The position numbers and the translations under genes are program-made. The notes under the pieces are model-generated. The model was not told the origin of the DNA, did not search any database, and was given only the letters and a program-made list of their open reading frames with translations. From Syncephalis fuscata (taxonomy: Eukaryota; Zoopagomycota; Zoopagomycetes; Zoopagales; Piptocephalidaceae), in the NCBI GenBank assembly GCA_025786725.1, contig JAHLTZ010000024.1, positions 310,001 to 374,000 of the forward strand: a DNA stretch of 64,000 nt. Reading direction: 5' to 3'. This document shows positions 1 through 11,377 of the stretch, piece by piece (within the stretch, counting starts at the first letter, position 1; each line of letters begins with the position of its first letter).

Positions 1-288
1 ACCAATACAGAGTGTTTCTGAGATGAAAGCAATCTTGGCCTCGGGCGTCACCTCAATACAGAGTTTGCCTATTATTCTGATTAGAATGTTTCGCAGATCA
101 AGCGACATAGATACGCGTCTATGTTGACGTAGATTGACAGCCAGCCAGCTGACAAGTCGTCACCAGCCATATTGGCTCCACTTACCCATACGTACGACCG
201 GACAACTCTTTTTGCACTCTTGCCGACATTTCTTTGGCTTACACTTGTCGGAACTGACAAGTGCAATACGCGTAAGCTTTTCCGCCAT
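1..288 (-). CDS. RLI1: RLI1/ABCE1 N-terminus (ribosome recycling ABC ATPase), partial
   Basis: Two exons are visible on the minus strand: 288-186 and 68-1, joined across an intron at 185-69 (gtaag donor, ataatag acceptor, phase 1). The encoded start reads [20 protein letters not shown], followed by a Cys-rich stretch and then [20 protein letters not shown]. This is the N-terminal iron-sulfur (ferredoxin-like) domain of ABCE1/Rli1, including the first cysteine cluster (C17, C22, C26, C30). The family splits ribosomes after termination and acts in ribosome biogenesis. The ATPase halves lie beyond the left edge, so the gene is truncated by the window only. It is divergent from TAF12 with 372 bp between the start codons. 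Confidence 0.93.
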
Positions 289-660
289 GCTGTTGTTAGC
301 AGTGATTTAATGACGAGAGGGCAAGAGGATAGAAAAGATCAGAAAAAGATTAGAAAAACTATTTACTTTTATTGTTCTTTATCTGTAGTCAATTTGTGCA
401 AACAATAAAATTGACAATTCTGCGCTATTTATACAACTTGGCTACAAATAGAATGAACACCACACATTCGTATTATTATTACAATGATTACAATTAATGG
501 ATTGACTAACTCGCTATTTATTTACACACACACACGCACCCATGCAGTTACAGTCAGTTGGTGTCAGTCAGCCATCTATCCCTTTTTTGTAGGTAGCCGT
601 TTAACTACTAGCGATCGTATTTTCGTGTTCCATTAAATATTTCTATTTATTCCTATAGCC
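289..660. promoter_or_regulatory. Divergent intergenic region RLI1 / TAF12
   Basis: This 372 bp spacer separates two divergent start codons and must hold both promoters. It is AT-rich, with a short (AC)n run near 523-539. I see no clear TATA box. No gene is supported; the reading frame at 172-408 is antisense to RLI1 exon 1. Confidence 0.5.
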
Positions 661-2378
661 ATGTCACAACCACCGACCGGACAACGTGATCGTGTCGGTG
701 ATGCCTCGAATCCAGCACGATCTAACCTGCAACCAGCCGGCAGTGGTAACGTGAGTTCTGTAGGTGGCTCGCCGTCACCTACCTTAGGAACAGGATATAC
801 ACAGGAACAGTTGCAGCTACAACAACAGCTGCTAAATCAACGGGCGCAACAACAACGACAGCAATTGATTGCGACGGCTGTTGCTGTTGCCGGTGGACCA
901 GGTAAGCAGTATTGGCCTACAAGTACACAGCATAAACTTGTAGGCTAATCTTATCGCTAAACAACAACAGCACAATACTTATTATTGCTTATATTAACTA
1001 TTAGGCGTCATACCGGCTGGCGTGATGGCAACACCTGGTGCTGTTATCAATATACTCCAGCAAGGTATACTTGCTCTACGGGATCCTATTCTTAATGCCC
1101 AGCAAGTATTGTGTCAATCTAATCTACCGGAGGAAATACGGCAGCAGGCGCGTCGTATTTTCCAAGATAATAAGTTATATTCACAGCTGATGGAGCGTAA
1201 ATTAAGCGATTTACAACGCGTAGCACAGGTGCGTTCTCCAGCACCGCAACCAACACAACCAACGCTACAACAAGCACAACAGAACACATTATCATTGCCG
1301 CCACAAGCAGGTACGGCCACTGGCATTATTGCTGCACCAGGAGGACAATCGCCAAACACTACATTTGCCGCCGCACCACCTAATCCATCAAGTGTAGCAA
1401 ATACTACAGCAAATACACCTAGCGGCGCACCATCAACGAATATTGCGGCCAATACAGCGGCTACCGCTACAACACAACTATCAAAGGCAAAACCTGCTTC
1501 AAAGGGCAAAAAGGCAGCAGCAGCAACAACAACACCAGTTGCACCATTACCTATGACTACTACACCGAATGCATCATCTAAAGCAGGTAAGTTGTATACA
1601 TCACTATGGTTCATAGTGTATTAATTGGTATAGGACGACCTGTGATAAAACCACCAGCTATGTCGATGCAACGTATGGGATCTACAGGCAGCACTGGTGG
1701 TATGATGTCCGCTGGTTTATTGCCATCAAGTCAACCGACAACACCAGGATTAGGTATTAGATCACAAAGTGGCAACGGTATGGCCGGCCACTCGACAACA
1801 ACGGCAGCGACGGTCAATGATGTAGCCAGTGCTAATATGGCATCTATTCTTCCTAAACGAAAGTTACAAGAATTAATGACACAAGTTGATCCCAATGAAC
1901 GATTGGCACCAGAAGTTGAAGATGTAAATAGAGTAGTTTATTAATTAATCAGTAGTATTAATATTATTATCAATAATAATATAGATATTATTAGAGGTAG
2001 CCGATGAATTTATAGAGTCTGTCACAACATTTGCCTGTCGATTGGCAAAACATCGTAAAAGTGATACACTTGAAGTAAAAGATTTACAATTACATTTGGG
2101 TAAGTAGTTAACGATTAATTAATTAAATTTATTAATTGATTTATGGTGTAATAGAACGTAACTGGAATATTCGATTACCAGGATTTGCTGCTGAAGATGC
2201 TCGACCAACAGTTCGTAAACCGGGTGGTATTGATATACATCGTCAAAAATTGGCGGCTATTCATGCTGCTAAACAGCCACGCCGTACAAACACTGCCACT
2301 TCTAATGCCACCAATACAAACACTGCCACTGCTACTAATATAGATAACACAACAGCTGGTGGTGGTGGCAATGCATAA
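661..2378 (+). CDS. TAF12: TFIID/SAGA subunit TAF12
   Basis: Five exons: 661-901, 1005-1586, 1634-1923, 1985-2099 and 2155-2378, giving 483 residues. Every junction is GT-AG and preserves frame. The N-terminal two thirds is low-complexity (Gln-, Ala-, Thr-, Pro-rich). The C-terminal part from about residue 355 is the TAF12 histone fold: [17 protein letters not shown], then [15 protein letters not shown], then [20 protein letters not shown] and [14 protein letters not shown]12 pairs with TAF4 in TFIID and with Ada1 in SAGA. The histone-fold match is close to diagnostic. The first ATG at 661 opens the frame with no upstream in-frame candidate visible. Confidence 0.95.
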
Positions 2379-2540
2379 TAGCACCTTTTCTAATCGACTG
2401 TGTGTAATATTCATTCTTGGTTATTGGTTAAACTGTACTTTGACTCCCACATCTGTCCCAAAGCACAATTTTTTCAATCAGAGTCATGCCATTATGATGC
2501 ACAACATAGTTATATTACTTTCTATTAAAATATTGTTAAT

Positions 2541-3180
2541 AAATTGATTTAAATAAACAATGTAACATACTATTTGATTTCTTTGAAACATTTGAGATCG
2601 ATTATTATTGTTGCTGGGTATGTGTAGAAAGATTGACTGAATATTAATTGAAGCCATATGATTGCGATTCCATGTCATTCCACATTTGTTGTTGTTATAT
2701 TTATGTACAGCATGGATTATTGTATCTAAATGGCCTCTTCTATTTTTCAACCTTTTACTGTTGTGTTTTGAGCATATTTGCGATGTAAAATACTCATCTA
2801 TGGTGACAAGAAGGTAGAAAGACTAGCGTTTCTGATGTTTACTATTGTCTTGAGCATTCTTGATATCAACTTGGTAGGCGCAGTTTATTTGCCAATCATT
2901 AATGAAACAAATGACCTTCATTATATGCAATAATGATAGGTTGAGTGCCTTCACCAGGAAGAGCTTGTGGTAACCGTTTTAATTAGAATATACGGCATAC
3001 CGTTGAGGCTACTTGAATAGGTGTTGATGTAAAATAAGAGAAATAAAGACTAGGTATTGAATAATGTTATTTATTGATGTTTAAATGCGCGTGTTATTTA
3101 TATTGTTATATTTAACATTATTGTATAGTATATTACTGAGTAAAACGACAAGATAACAATAAGAAAAGACGTTGAAATGA
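2541..3180 (+). repeat. Dispersed repeat, copy A
   Basis: This roughly 640 bp segment recurs in the same orientation at about 8938-9575 and inverted at about 59880-60520. Shared landmarks include tgatttaaataaacaatgta at the start and a gaataatgttatttattgat block near the end. No transposase or long ORF is present. Copies differ by substitutions and small indels, so reading frames inside it are not conserved. It may be a remnant of a non-autonomous element or part of an old segmental duplication. Confidence 0.8.
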
Positions 3181-3435
3181 GTAAATAAAAATGTGAGAGT
3201 TAAGGTAAAAATGATTTGATTATATAAATATTACGCGCTCAATCCAATGTTTTATTTATATATAGCTATACAACTTTTATTAATGTTCAATAAATAAAAT
3301 TAATGTGTTTCTCTATTATTGCAATAATGTATAATGTTAGCTGCTTACTCTGATAACTAGTTATTTAACTACTAAAACTTGTTAATTCAGTTTTATTTAC
3401 ATATCTCTGTTTTCTGTACATTATCTCTGTTTAAT

Positions 3436-3935
3436 GTTGCCGTCGTTTTGGTCGTATCAAAATAATCAACTTCTTGGCAAACGCAGCTCAGCCCAGTATA
3501 ATTATAATGATTTACTATAGGTTAGGTTAAACCAGCAGTCTTTGAGTTACCAATTGTTTTCCATTAATTTCTGCTTTGGCCTGGTCCTCTATATTCCATC
3601 TTGCTTAAATTCTTGGCAAGATTGGTTTTAAGAATGTGGACAGAACTTAGGCTTTGGGTGATTACTGGTTGGCATGCAATTATCTTGGTTTAGTGTTGCT
3701 GTCGTTTTGGTCGTATCAAAATAATCAACTTTTGGCAAACGCAGCTCAGCTCAGTATAATTATAATGATTTACTATAGGCTAGGTTAAATTAGCAGTCTT
3801 TAAGTTACCAATTGGTTTCCATTGATTTCTGCTTTGGCCTGTTCCTCTATATTCCATCTTGCTTCTTGGCAATATTGGTTTCAAAAAATGTGGACAAAAC
3901 TTAGGCCTTGAATGATTATCAGTTGATTGCAATCC
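3436..3935 (+). repeat. Tandem duplication, period about 259 bp
   Basis: A unit beginning gttgccgtcgttttggtcgt at 3436 recurs from 3695 as gttgctgtcgttttggtcgt. The following roughly 230 bp align with scattered differences (for example the block ending in ctctatattccatcttgctt). Two direct units are visible. No coding potential is seen. Confidence 0.8.
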
Positions 3936-4774
3936 ATTGCCATTATGCACTTAAAGTTGCTGATATTCAATTAGAACTTTCTATTGTGTCTATTCTAGTG
4001 TCTGCATATTGTATTGCGCGTAATTTAGCCGATGCAATCTAGTCTACAGCTGAAGCTGATAAAATGACATGTTGGAATGTTCCATTGCTCAAAATGCTGT
4101 GATGCATTATCCTACAAATAGTACTTATTGTATAGTCGATTCCAGGTGTTTCAGATTAGTTGCCATTTGAATGATGGTAGTTGCACAACATGTGGTATAA
4201 TATGCCTGGATGTGATGCATTTGTGAATTCAAAGCAATACTTACTTCATAGCAATAGGCATAGTGTCGAATGAAATGCACGCATGCACCAATCAACACAC
4301 TTTGTAATTTAAAGAATTACAACTGGCTTATGTATGGCAGTAGAAATTGTATAAAAATATTAGTTTAATACATTAAAATTGTTTTTGCATCAGTATTGCG
4401 CGCTATTTTGTATAAATGCAAATATTGAAAACCAAGTCATTCGGTAGAAGCAACAAGAAAGGCATCATTATTATTTTCACATAGCCAAACAATATACTTT
4501 TATCAAATAGTTAGACCGTGCAACAAAAAAATACAGAACAATGTACGTATCTCTATCGCATACGCACTGCTCATCGGAATTGCTGCATCATTTGTGTAAA
4601 TGCCAAGAAAACTGAATCAAAACTGAGCAGATTGAAATCAAGACGGGGAAGCATAATGTCACACCATGAATCTATTGATACACGTGCATCTCAGACTATC
4701 ACCTGGATTGTTTTATTGGTTCATACTAAAAATCAATAGTATATCTTGCATACTACAGTATACTAGTATCTCTA
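3936..4774. other. Spacer upstream of the micro-exon gene
   Basis: AT-rich DNA with no supported gene. A 73-codon open frame at 4518-4739 has no recognisable features and lies just upstream of the promoter block, so it is not called. Confidence 0.4.
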
Positions 4775-4824
4775 CATAGCCATAAGTATAAATAGCCACA
4801 AAATATACACAACCAACTGCGATA
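4775..4824 (+). promoter_or_regulatory. Shared promoter block of the secreted-peptide family, copy 1
   Basis: The block reads catagccataagtataaata followed by gccacaaaatatacacaacc. It contains a TATA box at 4787-4794, about 140 nt before the ATG at 4931. Almost the same block occurs inverted at 63128-63175 in front of the second micro-exon gene, and in a diverged form at 56233-56275 in front of the third family member. The sequence just before the ATG (aacaaatcaatatcaccatg) is shared as well. This points to common regulation. Confidence 0.75.
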
Positions 4825-4930
4825 TCATCATCACACTCTACTTCTTGCTTAACACACACTACTTTCCACTCTATACCAACCACACTCTACTATCTCTTTT
4901 ATTTGTTTGTCTTAACAAATCAATATCACC

Positions 4931-7523
4931 ATGAAGCTTTCCATTGCCGTCGTTTGCACCATTGTCGTGGCTCTTGTGGCCAGTACAGCCATGGTGGATG
5001 CTAATCCAGCCTTAGTCCGTCGTGGTAGTATGTTGCAATAATAATAGATATGCTATAATATCTTGCTTATTAACAGTATTGCTAACTAATGATTGTAATA
5101 GGTTGTAAGTTATATTTTATATTAACTGATTACTCACTAATTATATATTATGTATTGTATTTACCAATAACTTAATGCTGATAGACGGTAAGTGATGTTG
5201 TATATTGATAGATTATACATTAATTTTATATCATGTATTGTATTTATCAATAACTTAATATTAGAGGAATGCAAGTTGTATTATATATTAATTAATTACT
5301 CACTAATTACATGTTATGCACTATGTGTATCAACGACTTAATACTAATAGGCAGTAAGTGATATTGTATACTGATGACCTATACATTAATTCTATATCAT
5401 GTGTTATGTGTATCAACAACTTAATGCCATAGAGGGTAAGGTGTATTGTGTATTAAATGACTATAAACTAATTTTATACCATGCACCGTGTGTATCAATA
5501 ATTTGAAACTAATAGCATGTAAGTTATATTCTATATCGCTTGATAATTGACTAACTGTATATTATGTGTATCTTTGAATTAATATTAATAGGCAGTAAGT
5601 AGTATTTATATTAACTGAATATGCATTAACTGTGTCATGCACCATGTTTCAACGACTTGATATATTAGTGGGTAAGTAGCATTGCATATTAACTGACCAT
5701 GCACTAATTATATATTGTGTTGTATGTATCAACAACTCAACGCCATAGTTGGTAAGTTGTGTTGTAAATGAACTAATTACTTACTAATTATATCCATGTA
5801 CTGTGTATATCAACAACTTAATATTCGTAGTATGTAAGTTGTATTGTCTATTGGCTGACTATGCACTAATTACATGTTATATATTATATCCATCGATAAT
5901 TCAATATAATAGGCAGTAAGTTGTGTTGTATATTAATTGGACTACGTTAACTATACTATTTACTGATTGTATCTATAATTTGAAATAATAGAGGGTAAGT
6001 GATATTGTATATTAGCTGACTATACATTAACTATATTATTCACTGATTGTACCGATTATTTAATACAATAGATCGTAAGTGGTATTGTGTACTAACTGAT
6101 TATATATTAACTATACTATTTACTGATTGTACTGATTATTTAATATTAATAGGCGGTAAGTAATATTATATATTAACTGACTATACATTAACTATACTAT
6201 TTACTAATGGCATTAATTATTTAATATTAACAGGCGGTAAATTACATTATATATTAACTGACTATATATTAACTATACTATTTATTTATTGTGTCAATTA
6301 TTTAATATTAATAGAGCGTAAGTGATATCTTATATTAACTGACTATACATTAACTATGTTATTTATTGCTTATACCAATTATTTAATATTAATAGTTTGT
6401 AAGTAGTATTGTATATTAACTGACTACATTAACCGCTAATTATTGATTGTACCAATTGTTTAATATTAATAGCCAGTAAGTAATATTATATATTAATTGA
6501 ACTACGTTAACTATGTTATTTACTAATTGTATCTGTTATTTGATATAATAGAGGGTAAGTGATATTATATATTAATGAAATATACTATTTACTGATTATA
6601 TTAATTATTTGATATTAATAGAGCGTAAGTGGTATCTTATATTAACTGACTATACATTAACTATGCTATTTACTAATGGTACCAACTATTTGACATTAAT
6701 AGAATGTAAGTAGTATTGTATATTAACTGATTATATATTAACCGCTAATTACTGATTATACCAATTATTTGATATTAATAGGCCGTAAGTGATATTGTAT
6801 ATTCCTTGACTATATATTAATTGCTATTTACTGATTATGCCAATTATTTGATATAATAGAGGGTAAGCGATATTATACATTGATTAACTATATATTAATT
6901 ACTATTTACTGATAATACCAATTGTTTAATATTAATAGGCAGTAAGTGATATTGTATACTAACTAATTATACACTAATTATATATTATGCACTGTATGAA
7001 TCAACAATTTATTAATAGAATGTAAGTAGTATTGTATATGAACTGACTATATATTAATTATGCTATTTACTGATTATATCAATAACTTAATATCAATAGG
7101 CTGTAAGTTGTATTGTATACTAACTGACTATGCATTAACTATATATCATGTATTGTGTTCATCAATAACTTGATATTAATAGACAGTAAGTTATATCGTA
7201 TATTAACTAGTTATTTACTAATCACATGTTATTTAATGTATCCATTAATAACTTAATATTAATAGATCGTAAGTTGTATTGCATGTCAATATAATATGCG
7301 CTAATTTTATATTGTTTACTGCATCCACCAACAACTTAATATTAATAGAATGTGAGTTGTATTGTATGTTAATTGATTACTCACTAATTACATGTTATGC
7401 ACTATGTGTACCAATTATTTAATATTAATAGGCAGTAAGTAGCATTGTATATCGCAAGCTTATACATTAACTATATGATATGTAATATCGTTATTTATAG
7501 AAGCAGATAACCCACAACCATAA
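4931..7523 (+). CDS. Secreted Cys-rich peptide encoded by 30 consecutive micro-exons (copy 1)
   Basis: Exon 1 (4931 to 5024 or 5027; two donors, same phase) encodes a signal peptide beginning MKLSIAVVCTIVVALVAS and a short propeptide ending in Arg-Arg at residues 30-31. Then come 30 micro-exons, each flanked by AG and a GT (one GC) donor, starting at 5102, 5185, 5265 (6 nt), 5351, 5433, 5516, 5592, 5669, 5749, 5831, 5913, 5992, 6072, 6153, 6234, 6315, 6396, 6473, 6552, 6622, 6703, 6782, 6860, 6939, 7019, 7100, 7193, 7266, 7349 and 7432. All except 5265 are 3 nt. The last exon is 7501-7523. Introns are 66-90 nt. All introns are phase 1, and the joined frame stays open to the TAA in the last exon, giving 69-70 residues. 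The mature part of about 38 residues has six cysteines spaced C-x2-C-x3-C-x10-C-x3-C-x3-C and ends KADNPQP. Function is unknown; a secreted disulfide-rich peptide is inferred. Confidence 0.8.
5025..7500 (+). repeat. Satellite-like tandem array of introns (31 units of about 80 bp)
   Basis: Each unit is an intron of 66-90 nt running from gtaagt to (t)taatattaatag, followed by a variable triplet. Typical internal text is gtatattaactgactataca followed by an A/T-rich tail. Units are clearly related but not identical, and neighbours in the 5.9-6.9 kb part are most alike, which suggests local unit duplication. Exceptions seen: a GC donor at 5271 and a gtgagt donor at 7352. Confidence 0.88.
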
Positions 7524-9710
7524 GGATATCAGCATTGGTACTGCAATCAAGCCATTATTCCAATACACTTTAGGTATATATTTGGTGAAAATCAAGACCA
7601 TTTGACAACTACGCCGTCCAGTCTATCTATATAGCAAGTTTTGGCCAATGCTCCGGTTTATCCAATCTTAATCAATGAAATCATTATTTTATCAACAGCT
7701 TGCATTAGTTGTTTCTATTCAACTGTGCAAGCTTATAGTAATAAACATATGGTTTATCTTAACTATATCTATAATCATGTTCTATTTGCATCTAATGATT
7801 GCCAGTCATTAATAAAATAAGTAAATTAACAAAATGTATATAAATATATCGTGTAAGCTGATAGACATAGATTGGTATGAATAGTAGAAAAGCTATCATT
7901 ATATATAGCCAAATAACAGTATGCTGAAATTAGCATAAATATGTTTTTTAATAAAACATGGCAATAAAGCATAGAATATTATAAAACAAAATAAATAGAC
8001 AAAACGAATGCGTGAATAGTAATAACAAAACTATACTGTATGTAATTGGCCGAGAGTAATGAACGAAATAAATCAAAATCTACTAAAAGAATACAGTTAA
8101 CCATATTTTTTAGCTTTTATTAGTACAGTTTCTACAAGCTACAATATTAATGATATACATGAGCATATAGTATATGTATACAGGATAGATATGTATTATA
8201 TATAATAATAATAATGAATAAATAGTTTAATAGCCAATGACACACCCACCCAGTTCCATTTTCAATAAAACAAATTTTAATTTAATGCGTGGCCATTATA
8301 GCTAGTTAACTGACAAACCACATTATACAAGCAATAGCGCGCTTACTATTGTAAAAAAGTTATTTTTATTTAGTTAATATAATACCATAAGATTTAATAC
8401 AAATCAAGCGGTTTAAATAATCCGCCACAGCACCCTTTTAAGCTTTTTTGCCATATTTTACAACTTTTCTAAATTAGAATATTGGTGCGACTACTGCAAC
8501 ATTTAAGAATAAATGTTACGGGTAGATTGTTTAGTTCATCAATAACAAATGCCATGTTAACGGGTTTATTTTGCATTTCTTCACTCTTGCTTGATACACC
8601 AACTAATTAATTTGAGTTGATCAAAGCAATAATACTTTTATGTAATCAAAATTGTTTAATTGCTAAATCTGATATCTAAAATGCTCTAAATAAACCAGTC
8701 TAATCTTATTTGTTAATTAAATCATTTTTGTTTACATTAATTTTTATTTTGATAGTTGTTTTGTTAATAGTTGGTATTTATTCAATAAAAACGTTTGTTT
8801 TAACATTATTAATACTAATTCTTACAGATATGCTCTTGTATTGTATTTTTAAGCTGTATTTGCCGCCAATATATTGTTAAAAGTCTTTTGGCAAATAAAA
8901 CACGATTAGCATTGCTGTTAATATTGCTACCATTAACTAAATTGATTTAAATAAACAATGTAACATACTATTTGATTTCTTTGAAACATTTGAGGTCGAT
9001 CATTGTTGTTGTTGGGCATGTGTAGAAAGATTGACCAAATATTAATTGAAGCCATATGATTGCGATTCCATGTCATTCCACATTTGTTATTGTTATATTT
9101 ATGTACAGCATGATTATTGTATCTAAATGGCCTCTTCTATTTTTCAACTTTTACTGTTGTGTTTTGAGCATATTTGCGATGTAAAATACTCATCTATGGT
9201 GACAAGAAGGTAGAAAGACTAGCGTTTCTGATGTTTACTATTGTCTTGAGCATTCTTGATATCAACTTGGTAGGCGCAGTTTATTTGCCAATCATTAATG
9301 AAACAAATGCTTTTATATGCAATAATGATAGGTTGGGTGTCTTCACCAGGAAGATCTTGTGGCGAAGACTGTAACCAGAATATATGGCATGCCGTTGAGA
9401 CTACTTGAACAGGTGTTGATGGAAATAAGAGAAATAAAGACTAGGGATTGAATAATGTTATTTATTGATGTTTAAATGCGCGTGTTATTTATATTGTTAT
9501 ATTTAACATTATTGTATATGTATTACTGAGTAAAACGACAAGATAACAATAAGAAAAGACGTTGAAATGAGTCAATAAAAACATTAAGTCAAAGTATAAT
9601 AGTTCCTAATGTTAAATAAATAGATTCATATGATCTAGTATCAAAAGACCAAAATTGACATACTTGATTAAACTACCCATTTGTTGTTATACTAAACATG
9701 GAACTAAATG
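7524..9710. repeat. Downstream part of inverted duplication arm 1
   Basis: From the end of the micro-exon gene to about 9710 the sequence matches the reverse complement of about 59748-61930. Landmarks include the last exon, the segment around 7680-7830, the block around 8330-8520, and the dispersed repeat (8938-9575, also present at 2541-3180). No gene is supported. The frame at 9174-9374 is broken in the sister copies. About 380 bp of ordinary AT-rich spacer follow before the PRE4 stop. Confidence 0.8.
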
Positions 9711-10092
9711 GTAAGTGACATTAAATATCAAACTATAATTCTTTGAATACTTTACAGCAACAATAATATGGACTAACATTTATTTATTTATTATATTATA
9801 TTGTAAATAGCATGAAATATTATTTGACATTTATTAGCACTAATATAAAATATTGAAAATAGTGCAGATTAGTTAAAGCTGCTCCAACAAACTCCTTCTC
9901 AGTGGTAAAAACTGAGTAACGGTTTACTATTCAAGTTACAAATCTTCTTGTCCCAGTTTGAAGCTAAGGACACAAAGTACAATAGCTTCTGATACTTAAT
10001 ACACTATTAAATTGCTTAATTATTTCGAGTATCACTTTAACATCAAAACCATCTTCTGTTAATAGCAACTATAGGCAGTTAGTTCTTTATTC

Positions 10093-11208
10093 TTAAGCAC
10101 CATAGCCGCGAATACCCTCGGCAAATCCCCATTCTGTCTTAACCGAGTAAGGTTCGGTAATAGTAACACCAGCAGAGTTAATAGTAGCGCGTTGGAACTA
10201 ATTACAGCATAGCATTTTATTAGCAATACTATACGATCTATGGTAATAAACGCTACCTTGTTAAGTGATCGGGCATCTCGATAGTACAAAACACGCATGC
10301 AGTCATGAATAATCTGAATAGCCTCTTCTTCGGTTACATTCTGTGGTCCACCACGAGATTCTACTGCTTTACGCAATAATGGCTGTGCCAAATGTCCACC
10401 AAATCCAGTAGCAATTGTATCAGATTTATAAGTTGTACCTTGTAGATCAACATAGCCAAGAAAGCTATAGTAATCAATAGAATATGATTAGATCAATGGT
10501 AAATGCCTACAACCACCTTACCTAGCATCATTATGATGTCCAGCCAATACAAATCGATTCCATAATGGATCAAACTTGTTACGACGATGATACATGACAT
10601 TACGTAGATATTCAAACAAATGAGGTGGTGCTAGTTTATGTCCATCATTGTGATAGTCTTCACGAATCCTATATATATATATAGAATTAGTTTATTTAAT
10701 ACAATGCTATATAGTGTATAGACTAGTTACTTACATTAACTGTTCCATCATATGTTGTACATGTTGATAGTCAGATATGTCTCCGGTGGCACCTAGTACA
10801 GCGGTATCTGTTAAGCGATGAAGACGCTCGACATCACGAAAACGAGCGAGTGAACCATACGACGCTATTGAATTCAGTACAAACAACAGTATTATAGCAA
10901 TCAATAGTATTCATTAAAGAGTAGACTTACCAAGATTATCGGCGGCCATCATAACACCATCTTTATACTTGAGAGCAATCACCGATGTACCTGTTACAAT
11001 AGGCGATCTAGTCGTGTGCAAATAGATCGTTATAGATGAGTAACAACTATTATCAAATAGTCGCTTACTGAGTATGTGTGACTGGACCGTGGTCTGGCAT
11101 AGTGATGGCACCAGCGGGTGATGGACCGACCGGTACTACATCTTGTACTCGTGTTGAGTAAGTATCACGACGATAGATGTTGTTTAGAACGTCGGCGGGC
11201 AGATTCAT
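10093..11208 (-). CDS. PRE4: 20S proteasome subunit beta7 (PSMB4/Pre4)
   Basis: Six exons (11208-11069, 11007-10931, 10864-10735, 10668-10522, 10464-10257, 10197-10093) give 268 residues. The N-terminal propeptide (MNLPADVLNNIYRRDTYSTR) leads to the processed start around TQSPIVTGTSVIALKYKDGV, then MAADNLG, SYGSLARFRDVERL, HHNDASFLGYVDLQG, and a conserved end EWGFAEGIRGYGA. These are hallmarks of the non-catalytic beta7 subunit, which stabilises the 20S half-proteasome interface through its tail. It sits 169 bp downstream of the RAD54 stop on the same strand. All introns are GT-AG and keep frame. Confidence 0.94.
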
Positions 11209-11377
11209 CTTCTTGGCTAGTTGGTTTAGTAACAGTAAAGTAGTAAAAGAGTAAAAGAAATAAAGAAGAATAGAGAGAAATAGATAGAATGGATGACGTA
11301 TACCTGTGTTATAATAGTGACGCTGTTCAATAAATATTTAAAATTAATTAAGTGGTTGTTTATAGTTTACAACTTTA

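Noticed and set aside
5025..7500. CRISPR-like array (regular repeats with variable spacers)
   Set aside because: The variable parts are only 3 nt, each is bounded by AG and GT splice signals, and the host is eukaryotic; a spliced coding array explains it better.
9174..9374. 66-codon frame in the dispersed repeat
   Set aside because: The sister copies at 2541-3180 and 59880-60520 do not keep the frame.
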